From SIG299 sp045531955 (lineage in GTDB: Bacteria; Bacillota; Clostridia; Lachnospirales; Lachnospiraceae): a stretch of 64,000 nucleotides of DNA. The translations under genes and the position numbers were made by a program. The notes under the pieces were generated by a model that saw only the letters and a list, made by a program, of their open reading frames with translations, was not told where the DNA came from and did not search any database. Shown here piece after piece: positions 50,623-59,497 of the stretch (position 1 is the stretch's first letter; each line of letters starts with the position of its first letter). Location: NCBI GenBank assembly GCA_045531955.1, contig JAZSFC010000051.1, forward strand, positions 1 through 64,000, in the 5' to 3' direction.

Positions 50623-51456
50623 ATGGCGTACAAAATTATAGGGGATAGTTGTACCGATATTACAGAGGAAATGAAAGCAACCGGTATGGTAAGTCTGGTG
50701 CCGTTGACACTCACGATAGAGGATGAGGAGTTCGTGGATGACGAAACCTTTAACCAAAAGGAGTTTATTACAAAAATGAAAGCAAGTCAGGAGTGCCCAA
50801 AATCCGCCTGTCCGTCTCCGGAGCGGTATATGCAGGAATTTGAGGATCAGGAAGAATGTTACGTGGTAACCCTTTCTTCCAGACTCAGTGGTTCTTATAA
50901 CAGTGCCGTGGTAGCAAAAGAAATGTATCTGGAAGAGCATCCGGAGGCAAAAATTGAAATTGTGGATTCCCGTTCTGCATCCTGCGGTCAGATGCTGATT
51001 GCCGTGAAGCTGAGGGAATTGAAAGAAAAAGGTCTGGATTTTGAATCAGTGAAAGAAAAAATTACGGAGTTCCGTGATACGATGGAAACTAAGTTCGTTT
51101 TGGAATCCTTGGAAAACCTTCGTAAGAACGGAAGACTCAGCCGTGTTACGTTTACCATTTGCAACGTTCTGAATATTCGGCCGGTGATGGCGGCAGATGA
51201 CGGTGAAATCGTAAAGATTGATCAGGTGCGCGGGCATAATAAGGCATTGATGCGGATGATTGAGCATATAGAGAAAGATGCGAAGGACGTGGCGCATAAG
51301 ATTCTCGGAATTACCCATTGTAATAGCCCGGAGCGGGCAGAATGGGTGAAAAAAGAGATTTTGAAGAGATTACCGTTTAGGGACTGTATTATTGTAAATG
51401 CAGCGGGGATATCTACGCTCTATGCCAATGATGGCGGGATTATAGTGAGTTATTAG
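50623..51456 (+). CDS. DegV family fatty-acid-binding protein
   Basis: 277 residues: YKIIGDSCTDIT at the front, CPKSACPSPERYMQEF, TLSSRLSGSYNSAVVAKEM and a final NAAGISTLYANDGG. DegV (FakB-like) proteins bind a fatty acid and present it to the FakA kinase. No fakA is visible here. The start is ATG 50623 behind GGAGGTC; the frame's earlier ATG 50611 is the base just before that site. Confidence 0.88.
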   Translation: MAYKIIGDSCTDITEEMKATGMVSLVPLTLTIEDEEFVDDETFNQKEFITKMKASQECPKSACPSPERYMQEFEDQEECYVVTLSSRLSGSYNSAVVAKEMYLEEHPEAKIEIVDSRSASCGQMLIAVKLRELKEKGLDFESVKEKITEFRDTMETKFVLESLENLRKNGRLSRVTFTICNVLNIRPVMAADDGEIVKIDQVRGHNKALMRMIEHIEKDAKDVAHKILGITHCNSPERAEWVKKEILKRLPFRDCIIVNAAGISTLYANDGGIIVSY

Positions 51457-51457
51457 T

Positions 51458-51592
51458 GCAAATAAGCAACTTCGAAAACACTGCGCGGACAGAAAAACAT
51501 TGCGCGAATAGGCACTTCAAGAGCTGACGCTCTTTCAGTCGCGTTGCGCGGACAATAGAAAACCGCAAATAAGCAACTTCGAAAACACTGCG
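51458..51592. repeat. 28-bp direct repeats with related GC-rich blocks
   Basis: GCAAATAAGCAACTTCGAAA followed by ACACTGCG occurs twice, at 51458-51485 and 51565-51592, 107 bases apart. Between and after them are two versions of CAGTCGCGTTGCGCGGACA. The reverse complement of the start (TTTGCTTATTTGCG) recurs at 51681-51694, next to the tRNA genes. There is no coding frame here, and the structure does not fit a CRISPR. Confidence 0.7.
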
Positions 51593-51614
51593 TGTTTCCT
51601 CAGTCGCATTGCGC

Positions 51615-51679
51615 GGTCAGAAAAAGAAAAATGTCCTATCGGAACATAAAGTTCCATAGGACATTTCTTTTTTCTGACC
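51615..51679 (-). terminator. Terminator of the tRNA operon (also works as bidirectional stem)
   Basis: AATGTCCTAT and ATAGGACATT form the base of a long stem, GGAAC and GTTCC continue it around an ATAAA loop, and GGTCAG/CTGACC with A/T runs form its foot. Read on the minus strand it is followed by TTTCTTTTT, right after tRNA-Thr. Confidence 0.82.
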
Positions 51680-51695
51680 TTTGCTTATTTGCGAA

Positions 51696-51768
51696 AGCTG
51701 GAAAAGGGACTTGAACCCTCGACCCCTTCATTACGAGTGAAGTGCTCTACCGACTGAGCTATTCCAGC
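51696..51768 (-). tRNA. tRNA-Thr (anticodon CGT)
   Basis: Read on the minus strand the gene has the acceptor stem GCTGGAA/TTCCAGC, D-stem GCTC/GAGC, anticodon stem CTTCA/TGAAG with loop CTCGTAA, and T-arm GAGGG-TTCAAGT-CCCTT. The 3' CCA is not encoded. It decodes ACG. Confidence 0.95.
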
Positions 51769-51833
51769 AAATTTGCTTATATACGAGAAAAAACTCGTAT
51801 GCACGAGTTTTTCACTTGTAATAAACAAAATAA

Positions 51834-51907
51834 TCGAGGCGACGTGATTCGAACACGCGGCCTCTGCGTCCCGAACGCAGCGCTCTACCAAACTGAGCCA
51901 CGCCTCG
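51834..51907 (-). tRNA. tRNA-Pro (anticodon CGG)
   Basis: On the minus strand: acceptor CGAGGCG/CGCCTCG, D-stem GCTC/GAGC, anticodon stem CTGCG/CGCAG with loop TTCGGGA, and T-arm GCGTG-TTCGAAT-CACGT. The discriminator is A and the CCA is not encoded. It precedes tRNA-Thr in one transcript. The 65 bases between them hold ATACGAG/CTCGTAT, a 7-bp hairpin. Confidence 0.95.
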
Positions 51908-51936
51908 ATATGTAGTCAGCGTTAACCGACTATAAT

Positions 51937-51965
51937 ATTATGCAACTAAAACAACAAAAAGTCAA
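51937..51965 (-). promoter_or_regulatory. Promoter of the tRNA pair
   Basis: On the minus strand TTGACT and CATAAT are 17 bases apart, about 30 bases before the mature tRNA-Pro. Confidence 0.8.
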
Positions 51966-51978
51966 GAGATTTTTAGAA

Positions 51979-52010
51979 AAATACTATAGGAACAGTATTT
52001 CTTTTATTTC
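51979..52010 (+). terminator. Small hairpin with T-rich tail before the ABC importer
   Basis: AAATACT and AGTATTT (7 bp) around ATAGGAAC, followed by CTTTTATTTC. It is AT-rich and therefore a weak signal. Confidence 0.35.
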
Positions 52011-52049
52011 ATATATTTAAGGTATCAGAGGGTAAAGGGTAAAAGAGGT

Positions 52050-52847
52050 ATGAGCTTTTTAGAAATATCAGACTTGAACTATTCATATCATACAAAAGCG
52101 GGTGAGACAAAGGCACTCTCTGGTATTGATTTCAATGTCAGAAAGGGAGAGTTCCTGGCTATTGTCGGTCCCAGCGGTTGCGGTAAATCTACGCTGCTGA
52201 ATATCATTGCAGGATTATTGCCTCTTAAGGAAGGCAGTATTACCATGGAAGGGGCACCGATACAGGAGTATCGGAATAAAATAGGATACATGTTACAGAA
52301 GGATCATTTGCTGCCTTGGCGGACTACAGAGGAAAACATTCACCTGGGTTTAGAGATAAATAAAATACAGACAAAGGAAAAACTGGAGCTGGTGGAACAC
52401 CTGCTAAAACAATATGGTTTGTATGAATTCCGTAAGGTGAAACCGGCGGAATTATCCGGCGGTATGAAGCAGAGGGCGGCACTAATCCGGACGCTGGTGA
52501 TGGAACCGGAGCTTTTGTTATTGGATGAACCTTTCTCAGCATTGGATTATCAGACCAGACTCAGCGTGGCAGACGACATTCACGAAATTTTGAAAAAGGA
52601 AGGAAAAACGGCAATTTTGATTACCCACGACATTGCGGAAGCAATCAGTCTGTCGGAACGCATCATTGTGCTGACCAGACGGCCGGGACGTATCAAAAAG
52701 GAAATAGAGATTTCGCTTACCATGGAAGACGGGAAAAAGCCGGCAAAGCCTTCCGAGGGCAGAAGTGCCAGGGAATTTGCGGTGTATTATCAAAAAATAT
52801 GGAAGGAGCTGATGAATCATGATGATGAAGTCGAAACAATTGCTTGA
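52050..52847 (+). CDS. ABC importer ATP-binding protein, nitrate/sulfonate/thiamine-precursor (SsuB/TauB) type
   Basis: 265 residues: Walker A IVGPSGCGKSTLLN, Q-loop MLQKDHLLPWRT (the LLPWRT is typical of this group), signature AELSGGMKQRAAL, Walker B LLLLDEPFSALD and switch ILITHDIAEAISL. These proteins pair with a permease and a periplasmic-type binding protein. The permease gene overlaps its 3' end by 29 bases, but no binding protein gene is in the window, so the substrate remains open. Confidence 0.9.
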   Translation: MSFLEISDLNYSYHTKAGETKALSGIDFNVRKGEFLAIVGPSGCGKSTLLNIIAGLLPLKEGSITMEGAPIQEYRNKIGYMLQKDHLLPWRTTEENIHLGLEINKIQTKEKLELVEHLLKQYGLYEFRKVKPAELSGGMKQRAALIRTLVMEPELLLLDEPFSALDYQTRLSVADDIHEILKKEGKTAILITHDIAEAISLSERIIVLTRRPGRIKKEIEISLTMEDGKKPAKPSEGRSAREFAVYYQKIWKELMNHDDEVETIA

Positions 52848-53655
52848 CGGCAATCTTGACCGGAACAAGATAAAAACAGAGATTTCTTCGGCTCAGGTGG
52901 AATATCTGAGAAACTGCAAACGGGAAAAAAGGTTTATCCGTAGCTGGCAATGGATGATTATGCTCTTTTTTCTCGGTTTTTGGGAAGTAGGAGCGCGGAC
53001 CGGTTTTATCAACGCATTTGTATTCAGTTCTCCGTCCAGGGTATGGAATACAGTGATTTCCATGGCAAAGGACGGAAGCCTCTGGTACCATACCGGCATT
53101 ACACTGGCGGAAACATTCTTAAGCTTTTTTTTAATTTTATTATTCGGAATCGGAATAGCGGTGCTTCTTTGGTGGAATACTAGACTATCCGGAATTTTTG
53201 AACCATATCTGGTAATGCTGAACAGCCTTCCGAAATCTGCATTGGCACCGGTGTTTATTGTCTGGCTGGGAGCTAATATGAAGACTATTATTGTGGCGGC
53301 AGTATCCGTAGCGGTATTTGGTACGGTTCTTACACTGTATCATAGTTTTTCGGAAACGGAAGAGGATAAACTGAAATTGATAACTACCTTAGGAGGAGGA
53401 AAGAAAGATATACTGAAAAAAGTAATTCTGCCCGGAAATATTCCTACGGTGGTCAGTCTGATGAAGGTAAATTTGGGGCTTGCACTGGTGGGAGTAATCA
53501 TCGGGGAATTTCTTGCGGCAAAGGCAGGACTTGGCTATCTGATCATTTATGCCAGTCAGGTGTTCAAGTTGGATATTGTGATATCCAGTATCTTTCTTTT
53601 GTGTATGATATCTGTCCTTCTGTATCATGGAATTGCAAAATTGGAGAAGAAATAA
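52819..53655 (+). CDS. ABC importer permease (SsuC/TauC/ThiX type)
   Basis: 278 residues with about six helices and the coupling EAA region (KLITTLGGGKKDILKKVILP), plus NSLPKSALAPVFIVWLGAN, a segment conserved in this permease group. The start at 52819 overlaps the ATPase gene, indicating coupled synthesis. There is no third gene, so the binding protein must come from elsewhere or the system is incomplete. A strong hairpin follows 18 bases later. Confidence 0.88.
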   Translation: MMMKSKQLLDGNLDRNKIKTEISSAQVEYLRNCKREKRFIRSWQWMIMLFFLGFWEVGARTGFINAFVFSSPSRVWNTVISMAKDGSLWYHTGITLAETFLSFFLILLFGIGIAVLLWWNTRLSGIFEPYLVMLNSLPKSALAPVFIVWLGANMKTIIVAAVSVAVFGTVLTLYHSFSETEEDKLKLITTLGGGKKDILKKVILPGNIPTVVSLMKVNLGLALVGVIIGEFLAAKAGLGYLIIYASQVFKLDIVISSIFLLCMISVLLYHGIAKLEKK

Positions 53656-53672
53656 AAAGCAGGGTTGTATAC

Positions 53673-53724
53673 AAGCCTTTTTCCGTAATTGCCATTTTTT
53701 GTACAAAATTACGGAAAAGGGCTT
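53673..53724. repeat. 18-bp inverted repeat after the ABC permease
   Basis: AAGCCTTTTTCCGTAATT pairs with AATTACGGAAAAGGGCTT (one G-U) around a 16-base loop. No T-run follows on either strand, so it is not a classical terminator; it may stop 3' exonucleases. Confidence 0.7.
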
Positions 53725-53764
53725 AATGAAAGGGCTTCCAACGAAAATATTCGACAATTTTTCC

Positions 53765-53794
53765 TTGACAAAACGTATACAATAATACTATAAT
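53765..53794 (+). promoter_or_regulatory. Strong sigma-A promoter of the Opp operon
   Basis: TTGACA at 53765-53770 and TATAAT at 53789-53794 both match the consensus fully, with an 18-base spacer. The transcript would carry about 260 bases of leader. Confidence 0.88.
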
Positions 53795-53842
53795 GTCACT
53801 GTTAAGAAAAGTGAATCAGATTTTTATCCTGACTGTTTAATA

Positions 53843-54004
53843 AAGCGAAGAGACTTTCCACGGAGTGCTAAAAAAAGAAAGTTTCTGCGCTTTTACTTGT
53901 ATATACGGCTTTTCTCTTTCGTGGTAGCACGTCACCATGGTAAAACACTACTTCAAAACATTCGGTGGCAAACTCCAAGAAAGAAAAAAGCGGTATATAC
54001 AGGA
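53843..54004 (+). promoter_or_regulatory. Structured 5' leader of the Opp operon (unclassified RNA element)
   Basis: The gap between the promoter and the binding-protein gene holds long paired segments. Stem A: 53843-53858 with 53877-53892 (AAGCGAAGAGACTTTC against GAAAGTTTCTGCGCTT, 14 of 16 matched, plus one G-U). Stem B: about 53895-53920 with 53979-54004 (ACTTGTATATACGGCTTTTC pairing with the region GAAAAAAGCGGTATATACAG). Inside B, GTCACC can pair with GGTGGC. The loop of A contains GTGCTA, complementary to TAGCAC in the loop of B. I do not recognise the class. No terminator is seen near the start codon, so translation control or mRNA stability are options. Confidence 0.6.
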
Positions 54005-54058
54005 CAAGCAGAAAGGACTAATTAGGAAGAGGAGCTTAACAAAAAAGGAGGACAATTT

Positions 54059-56785
54059 ATGTTCAAAAAGAATCTGAAGAAAGCAATTACCCTTGTACTC
54101 GTTGCAAGTATGATGGTAAGCGCAGCTGCAGGTTGTGGTAAGAAGGGTGACGACGAAGGCACAACACCTACCGTTGCTCCTACACAGGCAGCTACAGACA
54201 ACACAGAAAAGCCTGGTACAGAGACACCTGATACAGGCAACACAGAAACACCTGGTACAACTACAGAGCCAACAACAGCTCCGGAACCGGAACTCGTTAT
54301 CGAAGATTTCGGCGATGCTGACTATGTGTTTAAGGATTCCGTATCCACACTGGCTTCCAACTGGAACCCACATACTTATCAGACAACAGATGACAGCTAC
54401 CCTGGCGATTTCCTTCGTGTAGGTCTTTACAGCTTCATCTTCAACGATGAGTTAAATCCGGTAGAAGGCAAAGATCCATATGCAGGTTACAAGATTGTTC
54501 CTGAAATGGCTGCAGAAATGCCAATCGACGTTACAGAAGCAATCAAGGCTGCACATCCGGAATTCAACATTCCTGCAGATGCAACCGAAGGCTATGCATA
54601 CGAAATCAAATTAAACCCATTAGCAACATGGGAAGACGGCACTCCAATCAATGCAGACACTTATGTATATTCCATGAAGGAATTATTTGATCCGCTCATG
54701 AAGAACTACCGTGCATCTGACTACATGGATAGCAGCTTCGTTATTGCTAACGCAAAGAACTACTACTATCAGGGCACAACAGACTACATGGATAACGGTG
54801 TTAATAACGCATTTGCTATGGCAGACCTGACTAAGGGTGATGACGGCCAGTACCTTGCTCCAAACGGCAACAAGATGTACATCGGTCTTAACATCGCACT
54901 TGACTGGTGTGGCGGTAACACATTAAAGGACTATGTTGATGCTTACGGCACAGGTTATTTCGATGTAACTAACTGGGAAGCTTTAGTAGCTATGATGGAT
55001 GGTAACGGTTTAATTCCTTTAACAGATGAAAACCTTGCTCTCTTCACACCTGTTACAACAGGCAACCCTGCTTGGGGCGAAACAGATGCAGATCTTCCTA
55101 ACTACTTTGTAGAAGCTAAGGAATATGCAGCTGATTATGATTTTGCAAACGTTGGTATCCTTAAGAATGATGATTACTCCATCACTATCGTACTTGGTAA
55201 GTCTTTAGTTGGTTTCAACCTTCTGTACAACTTAACAGGTAACTGGATTGTTTACCAGCCATATTATGATGCATGCAAGTCCCAGATCGGTGAGACAGGT
55301 GCATGGGCTACAACTTATAACACCAGCGTTGAAACAACTATGTCTTATGGTCCTTACAAGATGACTCAGTTCCAGACTGACAAGTCCATGAGATTTGAAA
55401 GAAATGAAAAGTGGTATGGTTATACCGACGGCAAGCACATCTATGTTGACCCTGTTGACGGTCTTGTATATCCAATGTACCAGACAACAGCAATCGACAC
55501 TCAGGTTGTTGCTGAAGCAGCTACAAGAAAGTTAATGTTCTTAAAGGGACAGTTAATGGGCTACGGCTTACAGACTGAAGACTTTGCTGAATACAGAGAC
55601 AGTGAATACACTTATGTAACTCCATCCGAAACTATCTTCTTCTTCATCTTCAACGGTTACATGGATGCAATCCAGATCAGAGAAGGTAAGAAGGCTCAGG
55701 CTGACGGTACATTCGTAACTGATTTCGATCAGACTAAGTTCGACCTTGAAACAATGACACTTACATCCTTCAGACAGGCTGTAGCAGTTACTTACGATAA
55801 GGAAGCCCTTTGTACAGCAGTTTCCCCTGCTCGTTCCGGTGGTTACGGTCTTATCGGTAACAACTACATCTATGACCCTGATACAGGTGCTAAGTACCGT
55901 GATACAGATCAGGCTAAGCAGGCACTTTGTGACTTCTACTCTGTTGATGTTTCCAAGTTCGCAAGCCTTGATGATGCTGTAGATTCCATCACAGGTTACG
56001 ATGAAGTTGCAGCTAAGGCTCTTTACAAGCAGGCATATGATGAAGCTCTTGCAGCAGGATTCATTACTGATGCTGACGGCGACGGCGTTTCCGATCAGAC
56101 TGTTGAAATCACATACGCTTCTTCTGCATCTTCCGCATTTATCACAAAGACTCTTGACTACTTAAATGCTAAGATGAATGAAGTAACTGCAGGTACACCA
56201 TTTGCAGGCAAGATTATGTTCAAGGAATCCGCTCCTTTAGGAAATGACTGGTCTACAAAGCTTAAAGACGGTATGGCTGATACCTGTCTTGCAGGTTGGT
56301 CCGGTTCCGCACTTGATCCATTCGGTTTAACAGACCTTTACACAAACCCTGCTTACCAGTATGACGCTAAGTGGTTCAACGCTTCCACAGTAGATGTTAC
56401 TATGGATGTTAACACCGCTGGTGTGGATGCTCCTGCAAAGGTTGAAACTGTAACCATGAACTTAAAGCAGTGGTCTGATGCACTTAACGGTGCAGCAGTT
56501 GAAGTTAACGGCAAGACCTATAACTTCGGTAGTGGTATGGCTGACGTTGAGACAAGACTTAACATCCTTGCTAAGATCGAGTCCACCGTACTTGGTACCT
56601 ACGACTACATCCCAATGCTTCAGGATGCAGGTATGTCCCTGTTATCCCAACAGGTATTCTATGTAATTGAAGACTACAACCCAATTCTTGGCCGTGGTGG
56701 TATCACTTACATGAAGTACAACTATGATGAGAAGGCATGGGCTGATTATGTAAATTCTCAGCCAAATGGTGAACTCAGCTACTAA
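54059..56785 (+). CDS. oppA-like: Oligopeptide-type ABC substrate-binding lipoprotein (extended)
   Basis: 908 residues, compared with about 550 for typical OppA. A lipoprotein signal (MFKKNLKKAITLVLVASMM, lipobox SAAAGC) is followed by a 60-residue Thr/Pro/Glu linker. Family 5 binding-protein features follow: STLASNWNPHTYQTTDDSYP, KLNPLATWEDGTPINADTYV, MRFERNEKWYG and LTSFRQAVAVTYDKEALC. The extra length is spread over several insertions. It should capture peptides or other solutes for the permease genes that follow. ATG 54059 follows AAAAAAGGAGGACAA. Codons are strongly biased (TCC, GGT, AAG), indicating high expression. Confidence 0.9.
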   Translation: MFKKNLKKAITLVLVASMMVSAAAGCGKKGDDEGTTPTVAPTQAATDNTEKPGTETPDTGNTETPGTTTEPTTAPEPELVIEDFGDADYVFKDSVSTLASNWNPHTYQTTDDSYPGDFLRVGLYSFIFNDELNPVEGKDPYAGYKIVPEMAAEMPIDVTEAIKAAHPEFNIPADATEGYAYEIKLNPLATWEDGTPINADTYVYSMKELFDPLMKNYRASDYMDSSFVIANAKNYYYQGTTDYMDNGVNNAFAMADLTKGDDGQYLAPNGNKMYIGLNIALDWCGGNTLKDYVDAYGTGYFDVTNWEALVAMMDGNGLIPLTDENLALFTPVTTGNPAWGETDADLPNYFVEAKEYAADYDFANVGILKNDDYSITIVLGKSLVGFNLLYNLTGNWIVYQPYYDACKSQIGETGAWATTYNTSVETTMSYGPYKMTQFQTDKSMRFERNEKWYGYTDGKHIYVDPVDGLVYPMYQTTAIDTQVVAEAATRKLMFLKGQLMGYGLQTEDFAEYRDSEYTYVTPSETIFFFIFNGYMDAIQIREGKKAQADGTFVTDFDQTKFDLETMTLTSFRQAVAVTYDKEALCTAVSPARSGGYGLIGNNYIYDPDTGAKYRDTDQAKQALCDFYSVDVSKFASLDDAVDSITGYDEVAAKALYKQAYDEALAAGFITDADGDGVSDQTVEITYASSASSAFITKTLDYLNAKMNEVTAGTPFAGKIMFKESAPLGNDWSTKLKDGMADTCLAGWSGSALDPFGLTDLYTNPAYQYDAKWFNASTVDVTMDVNTAGVDAPAKVETVTMNLKQWSDALNGAAVEVNGKTYNFGSGMADVETRLNILAKIESTVLGTYDYIPMLQDAGMSLLSQQVFYVIEDYNPILGRGGITYMKYNYDEKAWADYVNSQPNGELSY

Positions 56786-56838
56786 TTTGTGAGACTGAAA
56801 TCTTTTAGAGATTAATCTTTCATGATTGGCTCGTCTTA

Positions 56839-56866
56839 TCCGTGGCAGCGGTGCTGCCACGGATTT
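56839..56866 (+). terminator. Hairpin between binding-protein and permease genes
   Basis: TCCGTGGCAGC and GCTGCCACGGA form a perfect 11-bp stem with a 3-base loop, followed by TTT. Read-through must occur because the permease genes lack another visible promoter. Such stems keep the binding protein more abundant than the permease. Confidence 0.7.
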
Positions 56867-56969
56867 GGCGCGCTAAAAGACTATAAAAAATTTGTTTAGG
56901 TGCCGTAACGAAGGGAAAATTTCTTTTGGAAAAATTCCGACCCGGTGCTTAAAACTGGAGGAAGAGACT

Positions 56970-57923
56970 ATGTTCAAATATGCTTTAAAAAGAATAGCGC
57001 TCATGTTAATGACCGTATTTATCATTATGTGTATGTGTTTTATTCTTATCAGAATGCTTCCGCCCGTTCCATTGCCACAGGGAGACCCTCATACAGAAGT
57101 GCTGATGGCTCGTAGAGAAGCAATGGGGTACAATAAACCGATTATTGTACAGCTCGGTATTTTTCTCAAGGATATTTTTACACGTTGGGATTGGGGTATT
57201 AGTGATAGTTTATATTTTGGCCAGGATGTTTGGAGTATTTTCGTATCTAAGCTTCCGGCTTCCATTATTGTGAATTTATATTCCATTATCTGGAGTATTC
57301 CGGTTGGTATTATTCTTGGTGTGTTTGCGGCATTAAAGAAGAACACCTGGATTGACCATACCATTTCTACCTTAACGATGGTGGTAATTTCCGTACCGTC
57401 CTTTGTTTACGCATTTTTAATCCAGTATTTTCTTTCTTATAAGCTTTCTCTGTTCCCGTTCTTAATGAAGGGTGGTACAGACTGGTTTTCAAAAGAAATG
57501 TTTATCAGTATGGTTCCTGCGGTATTGTCCTTATCCTTTGGCGTTATTGCCGGATTTACAAGAACAACCCGTGCGGAATTAACCGAAGTATTAACCAGCG
57601 AATTTATGCTGCTTGCCCGTACCAAGGGTCTTACCAAGCGTCAGGCAACCGTACGCCATGCGTTTAAAAACTGTATGGTAGTTATTGTGCCGGCAATCTT
57701 CGGTAACTTTGTCGGAATCTTAAGCGGTTCCCTGATTATTGAAAAAATCTTCTCCATTCCTGGTGTAGGTGGACTTTACATCAATGCCATCAATGCGAGA
57801 GATTATAATATCTTTATGTTAGACACTGCATTCTATACCGTAATCGGTCTGGCTGCATCTATTGTTGTAGACATCAGTTACGGCTTCATCGACCCACGTA
57901 TCCGTATGGGCTCAAAGAAATAA
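56970..57923 (+). CDS. oppB-like: Oligopeptide ABC permease, OppB type
   Basis: 317 residues, normal length. Six helices with the EAA loop (EFMLLARTKGLTKRQATVRH) and the C-terminal IPGVGGLYINAI, plus an N-terminal RIALMLMTVFIIMCMCFILI helix. It forms the channel together with the next protein. The frame is open back to 56892, but CTGGAGGAAGAG before ATG 56970 fixes the start. Confidence 0.92.
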   Translation: MFKYALKRIALMLMTVFIIMCMCFILIRMLPPVPLPQGDPHTEVLMARREAMGYNKPIIVQLGIFLKDIFTRWDWGISDSLYFGQDVWSIFVSKLPASIIVNLYSIIWSIPVGIILGVFAALKKNTWIDHTISTLTMVVISVPSFVYAFLIQYFLSYKLSLFPFLMKGGTDWFSKEMFISMVPAVLSLSFGVIAGFTRTTRAELTEVLTSEFMLLARTKGLTKRQATVRHAFKNCMVVIVPAIFGNFVGILSGSLIIEKIFSIPGVGGLYINAINARDYNIFMLDTAFYTVIGLAASIVVDISYGFIDPRIRMGSKK

Positions 57924-57938
57924 AGGGAGGACAAGAAT

Positions 57939-59495
57939 ATGGAAAATCAGAATTACGAACATATCTCCCCGGAGAAATTTGAGTTTGCGCAGAAGGATGC
58001 GTACATTCATGATGAAAAATTAAAAACAAAGTCCCGTGGCTTCTTTGCGGATGCCATGCTTCGTTTTAAGAAGAATAAGTCTTCCGTAGTAGCGGCATAT
58101 ATCCTTGTTTTTCTTGTTTTGGTAGCAATTTTTGCACCGATTATTTCTAAGTATGATATTAACGACAAGGATAATGTATATACCAACTATGCTCCTTATA
58201 TTGAATCCTTTGCATTAGAAGGAAAGGGCATTTTTGATGGCGCTTATACCTTAAACAGCCAGAGTGAAAATCAGCTGATTGCGTTAAGGGCTATCGGTCA
58301 GGAAACCGGCATGGACCCGGTAATTAATATTCTTGGCACTACAGAAACTACAGAAATTTACCGTGGTAAAGAGCGAATTAAGTACAGCTATAAGGTAGAA
58401 GTAAACACCTACTTTATGGTTGGTAACCGTACTATGGTTATTTCCTTTGATGAATTTGACAAAATCCAGCAGTTCCAGAATGAAACCGGTCGGCAGGTAT
58501 TATATCCAATCGTAGATAAAGCAAAGGTTTATCCAAGAGTAAAGGATTTATCTACTGTTCCGGATAATGTAAATACCTGGTATGTATGTACCGATACGAA
58601 GGGTACTCCAAAAACCGATAAAGAGGGTAATTTAACCCCTGCATATTCTACTGATAAGGCAAAAGAAGGTGCAGAATATTACAGTCAGCGTATTGCAGGC
58701 GACGACGGCAGCTATATCTATAGCCTTGCTAAGTCAGGTTCCGTACAGGTTCGTGTCAACTATTACAACTACTATACCTTTAAGAATGGTCATGTGCCGG
58801 AATATATTATGGGTACCGACACCTTGGGACGTGACTTGTTTGGTGCCATCGGTACCGGTGCACGTTTCTCCTTGGTATTTGCTGTTTTAGTATCTGCTAT
58901 CAATCTGACAATTGGTGCATTCTATGGTGCAATCCAGGGTTACTACGGCGGAACTATCGACCTTGTAATGGACCGTATTTGTGATATTTTAGGTGGTATT
59001 CCGTTTGTCGTAGTGGCAACCTTGTTCCAGTTACATTTGGCACAGAAGGTTGGTGTTGTACCGGGCTTCTTGTTTGCCTTTGTATTAACCGGCTGGCTTG
59101 GTATGGCTGCTCTTACAAGAAAGCAGTTTTACCGCTTTAAGAGTCAGGAATTTGTATTTGCAGCAAAAACATTAGGTGCATCTGACTTCAGACTCATGTT
59201 TAAGCATATTTTCCCGAACTCCATCGGTACCATCATTACAAGCTGTGCACTGGTTATTCCGGGTGTTATTAACTCCGAAACATCCATGACCTACCTTGGT
59301 ATTGTAAACCTGTCTTCCTTTGCAGGTACTACCATCGGTGACTTAATGAGCCAGGGACAGGCTGCGATGACAACATCTCCGCACGCAATGCTGTTCCCGT
59401 CAATTTTTGTATCCTTACTTCTGATTTCCTTTAACCTTTTCGGTAACGGACTCAGAGATGCATTTAATCCATCTACCAGAGGAACGGAGGACTAA
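57939..59495 (+). CDS. oppC-like: Oligopeptide ABC permease, OppC type, with about 170-residue extra loop
   Basis: 518 residues against about 300 for OppC. Helix 1 is residues 47-70 (VVAAYILVFLVLVAIFAPII). The permease core resumes near residue 290 with MGTDTLGRDLFG and continues to the EAA loop (FVFAAKTLGASDFRLMFKHI) and the end. The intervening soluble segment (residues 72-290, outside the membrane) contains TGMDPVINILG and a Val/Asn/Tyr-rich fold. Normal OppC has only a short loop here. It may contact the equally enlarged binding protein. Confidence 0.9.
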   Translation: MENQNYEHISPEKFEFAQKDAYIHDEKLKTKSRGFFADAMLRFKKNKSSVVAAYILVFLVLVAIFAPIISKYDINDKDNVYTNYAPYIESFALEGKGIFDGAYTLNSQSENQLIALRAIGQETGMDPVINILGTTETTEIYRGKERIKYSYKVEVNTYFMVGNRTMVISFDEFDKIQQFQNETGRQVLYPIVDKAKVYPRVKDLSTVPDNVNTWYVCTDTKGTPKTDKEGNLTPAYSTDKAKEGAEYYSQRIAGDDGSYIYSLAKSGSVQVRVNYYNYYTFKNGHVPEYIMGTDTLGRDLFGAIGTGARFSLVFAVLVSAINLTIGAFYGAIQGYYGGTIDLVMDRICDILGGIPFVVVATLFQLHLAQKVGVVPGFLFAFVLTGWLGMAALTRKQFYRFKSQEFVFAAKTLGASDFRLMFKHIFPNSIGTIITSCALVIPGVINSETSMTYLGIVNLSSFAGTTIGDLMSQGQAAMTTSPHAMLFPSIFVSLLLISFNLFGNGLRDAFNPSTRGTED

Positions 59496-59497
59496 TC

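Noticed and set aside
51458..51694. CRISPR array
   Set aside because: There are only two exact 28-bp copies 107 bases apart, with unequal intervening sequence that itself contains other repeats, and no cas genes are nearby.
53795..54058. T-box leader upstream of the Opp genes
   Set aside because: CGTGGTAGCACG resembles part of the T-box sequence (about 9 of 14 positions), but it lies only about 120 bases from the start of the transcript, the stem I hallmarks are missing and no terminator/antiterminator pair follows.
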